Source of the DNA: Thermoanaerobaculia bacterium
GTDB taxonomy: Bacteria; Acidobacteriota; Thermoanaerobaculia; Multivoradales; J023
DNA length: 64,000 nt
Direction: 5' to 3'
NCBI GenBank assembly: GCA_030431255.1
Contig: JAUIJL010000001.1
Location: 124,001-188,000, forward strand
This document shows positions 60,631-64,000 of this stretch, piece by piece. Every line of letters begins with the position of its first letter. Positions within the stretch are counted from its first letter, which is position 1. A model generated the notes under the pieces. It saw nothing but the letters and a program-made list of their open reading frames with translations, did not search any database and was not told the origin of the DNA. Position numbers and translations under genes: made by a program.

Positions 60631-60678
60631 GCTCGCCGGTGAGGCATCGGACTAGAGCCCGCCGCGAGACTTTCGCCC

Positions 60679-60708
60679 AAAAAAAGAACCCCCTTAGGTT
60701 GGGGGTTC
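60679..60708 (-). terminator. intrinsic terminator of the ChW-like repeat gene
   Basis: On the minus strand a perfect 8-bp stem GAACCCCC/GGGGGTTC with a seven-base loop is followed by seven T. It lies about 205 bp downstream of the stop codon at 60914. The region 60631-60913 otherwise shows no gene. Confidence 0.85.
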
Positions 60709-60913
60709 ACATACGAGGTTTCTTGCCGTCGTTTCAATAGATGCGCTGGGAACGGGTTTGATATACCCAAAGCAAAAAATTTGTCGGCGTGACCTCCGAG
60801 AAGGTGAGGACGCCGTCGCGGAAGGCCGGCGAAGTTTTCGGGCAAACTAGATCTCATCCAGAAATGGAACTTCGAGCCAACGTGAGGCTGGGTGGACCGA
60901 GGACGGAATCTAA

Positions 60914-62683
60914 CTAAGGACAAGTGCCGACCAGCTTCACCTGGAGAGCCTCCATGCGTCGGTTCTGGCCGGTGGTGCCGGCCACTTGCCCGTTGCTGAC
61001 CCACGGTTTCCAACCCTGCCCTTTGACGTGGGCGCGGTATTGCACGCTGCAGCCGGCCGGTGGGTTGGTAAGCCAGATCTTGACCGCTTCCATGCGCCGG
61101 TTCTGGCCGGTGGTGCCGGCCGTATTGCCGTTGCATTGGGTGCTCATCCAGCCGTTGCCTTTGGTGTGGGCTTGGTAGCAGATGCCAGTGTTGAAAGAGC
61201 CGGTATTCAGCAGCTTGATCTTGACCGCTTCCATGCGTCGGTTCTGACCGGTGGTGCCGGAGGTGGCTCCGTTGTAAACCCAGCCTTGCCAACCCGTGCT
61301 CTTGACGTAGGACCGGTAGGCGACGTCGAAGTCGTCGGAGAAGATGGAGATCCAAGCCACCTGATCCTCGAGCACGGTGCAGCCGTTGCGGACGCCGAAG
61401 CGAACCCGGTAGACCGTGCTGCCGCTGCCGGAATGGCTGAAGTTGTAATAAGACGCCAGGTTGATATTGCCGGCTTGGCCGTTGAACCAGCTCGACCAAT
61501 AGCCACCGGAGACCGTATTCGAGCCGAATCCGGTGGTCCGGTAGATTTCGATGAAATAGGAATCTTCTTCCTCGCTGGCGGAGCCGTCGAGCCACACCGC
61601 GGAGCTTTCCGAAGCGGAGGAGGGCAAGGAAAAGGACGCCGTGGCTTCCCGGCAATCGCACATGCTCATGATGTCGGTCACGGAATCGCCGTTGTCCGAG
61701 GCGTTGTGGGTGGTGTCGAAGTAGGTGTTGACCCAAAACTCATCCCACAGGTTGAAGGTGCCGTGCACATCTTTCGCTTTATTGGATTGCGTTTGGTAGT
61801 CCTGAAAGAGCACCTGTGAATAATCGATCGAGCAAGTGTAGTTGCTGAAACCGGTGGAGCCGTAAACCTCGATGGTGTCGGCGTCGGTGCGTTTCCATCC
61901 GGAGCCCTTCTTCTTGTAGTGACGGGTTCGGGCACCGATGCGGTGGAACGGCGGGTTGTTGGTCACCCACTGTTTGGAGACGATGCGCCGTTGGCCGTTC
62001 TGGTAGATCTTTTCTTGGGAATGGCTGTGATTGTTGAAACAGCATTGGCCGGCGGTGCCCGTGGTCTTGTAGGCGTTGAAAGCGACGCCTTCCTCGAGCT
62101 CCACAGGCTCGCCCAAGCGAATTGCTTCCAGGGCGTCCAATCGCTCCCGGGATATGAGGTAGAGACCGTGGGGCTCGAAACGGTGGATGGTCTCACCCAC
62201 CATGATCTCGGATTGAGGGCTCAGCAATCCCCTCACGTAGGGGTCGACCACGTGATGTCGGTCCGGATCGTTTTCGGAAGAGAGCAGGCTCTCGTCTTGC
62301 TCGTCCGAGCCTTCCAGGCTCGTTTCCAGGAATTCGATGTGGCTCAACAGCGACTCGAATCCGAGCCCCTCCGTGTAGTCCTGAAACGCGGACGCCAGTC
62401 TCGGATCGCGCGCTCCCTCCGGCTCGGAGTCTTGGGAGCTCTGGTCGCGGATCTCTTGCTGCTCGGCGAGGTAATCAAAGACCGAAGCGAGGTGCTCCGC
62501 GTCGCGGAAAACCAACATGTCGAGGTCTTGCTCCGGGGTCTCCGGCTGCGCCCAAATCGATTGAACGCACATGGACCAGAGCATGAGAGGCACGAGCACC
62601 AGACCCGCCGAGCGTGGGGCTCGACGGGGGAGACGGCAAGTGGAAGCTTGGTGTCGCGGGCGGAAAGGGGTGTATGCGGGCAT
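60914..62683 (-). CDS. exported protein with three C-terminal ChW-like repeats
   Basis: A 589-aa exported protein (signal core GLVLVPLMLWSMCVQSIWAQ). Residues ~50-200 are acidic and helical. The middle is a beta-rich region with many Tyr, Asn and Cys residues. The last ~130 residues hold three units of the form GWxxWVxNGxxxGTTGQNRR-MEA-(V/L)-x-(I/V)-x-L, marked by STGWQGWVYNG, GNGWMSTQCNG and GQGWKPWVSNG. These match the ChW (hydrophobic W) repeats known from Clostridium and Streptomyces secreted proteins, thought to mediate surface or carbohydrate interaction. It ends KLVGTCP. Transcribed alone and closed by the terminator at 60679-60708. Confidence 0.85.
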   Translation of the reverse strand: MPAYTPFRPRHQASTCRLPRRAPRSAGLVLVPLMLWSMCVQSIWAQPETPEQDLDMLVFRDAEHLASVFDYLAEQQEIRDQSSQDSEPEGARDPRLASAFQDYTEGLGFESLLSHIEFLETSLEGSDEQDESLLSSENDPDRHHVVDPYVRGLLSPQSEIMVGETIHRFEPHGLYLISRERLDALEAIRLGEPVELEEGVAFNAYKTTGTAGQCCFNNHSHSQEKIYQNGQRRIVSKQWVTNNPPFHRIGARTRHYKKKGSGWKRTDADTIEVYGSTGFSNYTCSIDYSQVLFQDYQTQSNKAKDVHGTFNLWDEFWVNTYFDTTHNASDNGDSVTDIMSMCDCREATASFSLPSSASESSAVWLDGSASEEEDSYFIEIYRTTGFGSNTVSGGYWSSWFNGQAGNINLASYYNFSHSGSGSTVYRVRFGVRNGCTVLEDQVAWISIFSDDFDVAYRSYVKSTGWQGWVYNGATSGTTGQNRRMEAVKIKLLNTGSFNTGICYQAHTKGNGWMSTQCNGNTAGTTGQNRRMEAVKIWLTNPPAGCSVQYRAHVKGQGWKPWVSNGQVAGTTGQNRRMEALQVKLVGTCP

Positions 62684-62772
62684 CTTTGGCTCCTACAAAT
62701 CGTTGCGAAAAGGGGCGAGACGATTTGTAGGCGGAAAGGGGCCGCATTTCCCCTCATCGGTCTGACGGGGGT

Positions 62773-64000
62773 CTATTCGTGCAAGGCTTCGGCTGGAGCG
62801 ATACGGGTGGCTCTCCAGCCCGGGATCGCGCAGGCGAGCAACGAGACCGCCGCCAGCAGGCCCATGGTTTGGAGGGTCACACCGGGATCCATGGCCTCTA
62901 TACCGTAGAGCTGTTTAGCGAGGAGCTCCCGCACCGCGAAGGCTCCGGCCAAACCGAGGGACAAGCCGATGCCGAGGATCCACAGACCCTCGCGCAGAAC
63001 CAAGCCGAAAATCCCACCGGCGGACGAGCCGAGGGCCATGCGGATACCCATCTCCCGGCTGCGCTTGGCGACCCAATAGGCGAGCACTCCGTAAAGACCC
63101 ACCGCAGCGAGGAAGAGGGCCACGGCGCCGAAAATCAACGACAACAGCATCGGCGAGCGACGGGCGGTCAAGGCGCCGGCGACCCGCTCTTCCATGGTTC
63201 GCACATCGAAGACCGGCAGCTCCGGATCCAGCTCCCGAAACACCGAGCGCACCGCAGGCATCCATGCTGCCGGCTCGGCGGGAGAGCGAATGGCGAAGGT
63301 CATGCCTCGCCGGGGTTCCTGGCTCATGGGGAAGTAGTAGACACCGAAGCGGTTGCCACCGTCTTCGAGATTCTTGAGCTTCACCGATTCCACCACACCG
63401 ACCACCGTCAGCCACTCCGGATCTGGACCGGGGTCGGTGAGGTTGTCCATGTTCTGAGGCAGGAACATGCGTTTACCGATCGGGTCCTGCTCTCCCCAGA
63501 AGAAAGTGGCCAGCATGTGGTCGACGATGACGGTTCTGGCGGCTTCGGGGCCGTCTCGCAGATCGAAAGATCGCCCCTGGAGCAGCTCGATGCCCATGGC
63601 GCGGAAGTAGTCCGGGCCACACACCACCCGACCCGGCGAGACCACCGATTCCCCTGGGCGGTGCTCATAACCCTCGGGAAAAATCACACTGTCGCTGTTG
63701 TTTCCACCGAGGGGAATGGTGTCCGTGGCATCTACCGCTTCCACACCGGGGAGGGCTTGCAAGGCCGCCGTCGCCCGGTCTTTGAATGCCCTGAGGTCGT
63801 CGTCCTCGGCGTAGCGGGAGCTGGGCAGGGAGATGGCGGCAGTGGTCACCCCGGCGATGTCGAAGCCCGGATCGCTGGAGAGCACTTGGCGAAAGCTGGC
63901 CAGCAGCAAGCCGGCGCCGATCAGAAGGACGAAGGCGAAGGCCACCTGGGCGGTGACCAAGGCCCGGCCCAACAGTCGAGCTCCCTTACCGCCGGTGCCA
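62773..64000 (-). CDS. ABC transporter permease, ADOP type, C-terminal part
   Basis: The frame remains open to the right edge (GARLLGRALVTAQVAFAFVL), so the gene starts outside the window; about 409 residues are visible. A membrane helix is followed by a MacB-type periplasmic domain (SLPSSRYAEDDDLRAFKDRA, DYFRAMGIELLQGRSF) and three FtsX-family helices with RSREMGIRMALGSSAGGIFG and the ending GWRATRIAPAEALHE. The ending and the helix-periplasmic domain-FtsX order match the second half of acidobacterial duplicated orphan permeases. Export substrate unknown. The next gene, ChW-like, follows 89 bp downstream. Confidence 0.92.
   Translation of the reverse strand, partial: GTGGKGARLLGRALVTAQVAFAFVLLIGAGLLLASFRQVLSSDPGFDIAGVTTAAISLPSSRYAEDDDLRAFKDRATAALQALPGVEAVDATDTIPLGGNNSDSVIFPEGYEHRPGESVVSPGRVVCGPDYFRAMGIELLQGRSFDLRDGPEAARTVIVDHMLATFFWGEQDPIGKRMFLPQNMDNLTDPGPDPEWLTVVGVVESVKLKNLEDGGNRFGVYYFPMSQEPRRGMTFAIRSPAEPAAWMPAVRSVFRELDPELPVFDVRTMEERVAGALTARRSPMLLSLIFGAVALFLAAVGLYGVLAYWVAKRSREMGIRMALGSSAGGIFGLVLREGLWILGIGLSLGLAGAFAVRELLAKQLYGIEAMDPGVTLQTMGLLAAVSLLACAIPGWRATRIAPAEALHE

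Overview
The window is high-GC DNA, densely coded on both strands, and most likely from an acidobacterium. Two family-level markers support this: a VWFA-related secreted protein (48893-50800) and the C-terminal half of an ADOP-type orphan ABC permease running off the right edge. TPR-kinases, CHAT proteases, an IPTL-CTERM-like protein and Reg_prop histidine kinases fit a Thermoanaerobaculia-like lineage, though rank below phylum is inference. No tRNA, rRNA, CRISPR array, transposase or prophage was seen.

Layout. 1-10.5 kb is mostly housekeeping: an AraC-type fragment, iron-sulfur L-serine dehydratase, a three-gene envelope/polysaccharide cluster, an antitoxin with a frameshifted PIN toxin, phosphoglycerate mutase (gpmI), a lipoprotein esterase, a TerC protein, bacilliredoxin and a DUF423 protein. 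10.6-19.3 kb holds an IPTL-CTERM-like secreted protein, a MOSC-like remnant, a sulfatase-like membrane enzyme, two polytopic GT39-like proteins and a DUF885 peptidase-like protein. 19.7-24.6 kb is a signalling island: a Ser/Thr kinase with TPRs, an unknown 194-aa gene behind a sigma-54-type promoter, and a divergent sigma-54 activator with an FHA-like N terminus. Then come an ABC-F gene with a possible leader peptide, a small exported protein and a large Reg_prop histidine kinase.

31.8-36.4 kb and 51.0-58.5 kb carry two versions of one theme: a sigma factor, an anti-sigma-like membrane protein and a TPR-CHAT (caspase-like) protein. In the first the anti-sigma factor and CHAT protein are separate; in the second they are one polypeptide, followed by a secreted subtilisin-like protease and an outer-membrane-like protein. 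Between them lie a GYF-M48 protease, two tandem Asp-box (sialidase-like) proteins, two giant proteins of unknown function and the VWFA protein. The right end has a VWA protein, a heptad-repeat coiled coil with a regular Asn ladder, a secreted protein with ChW-like repeats, and the ABC permease.

A window-wide oddity is the abundance of short perfect or near-perfect tandem repeats. Inside genes their periods are 12, 15 or 18 bp, so frame is kept; between genes they are mostly 10, 13, 14 or 16 bp. Two genes carry apparent frameshifts at or near runs of five G/C, which could be real decay or assembly error.
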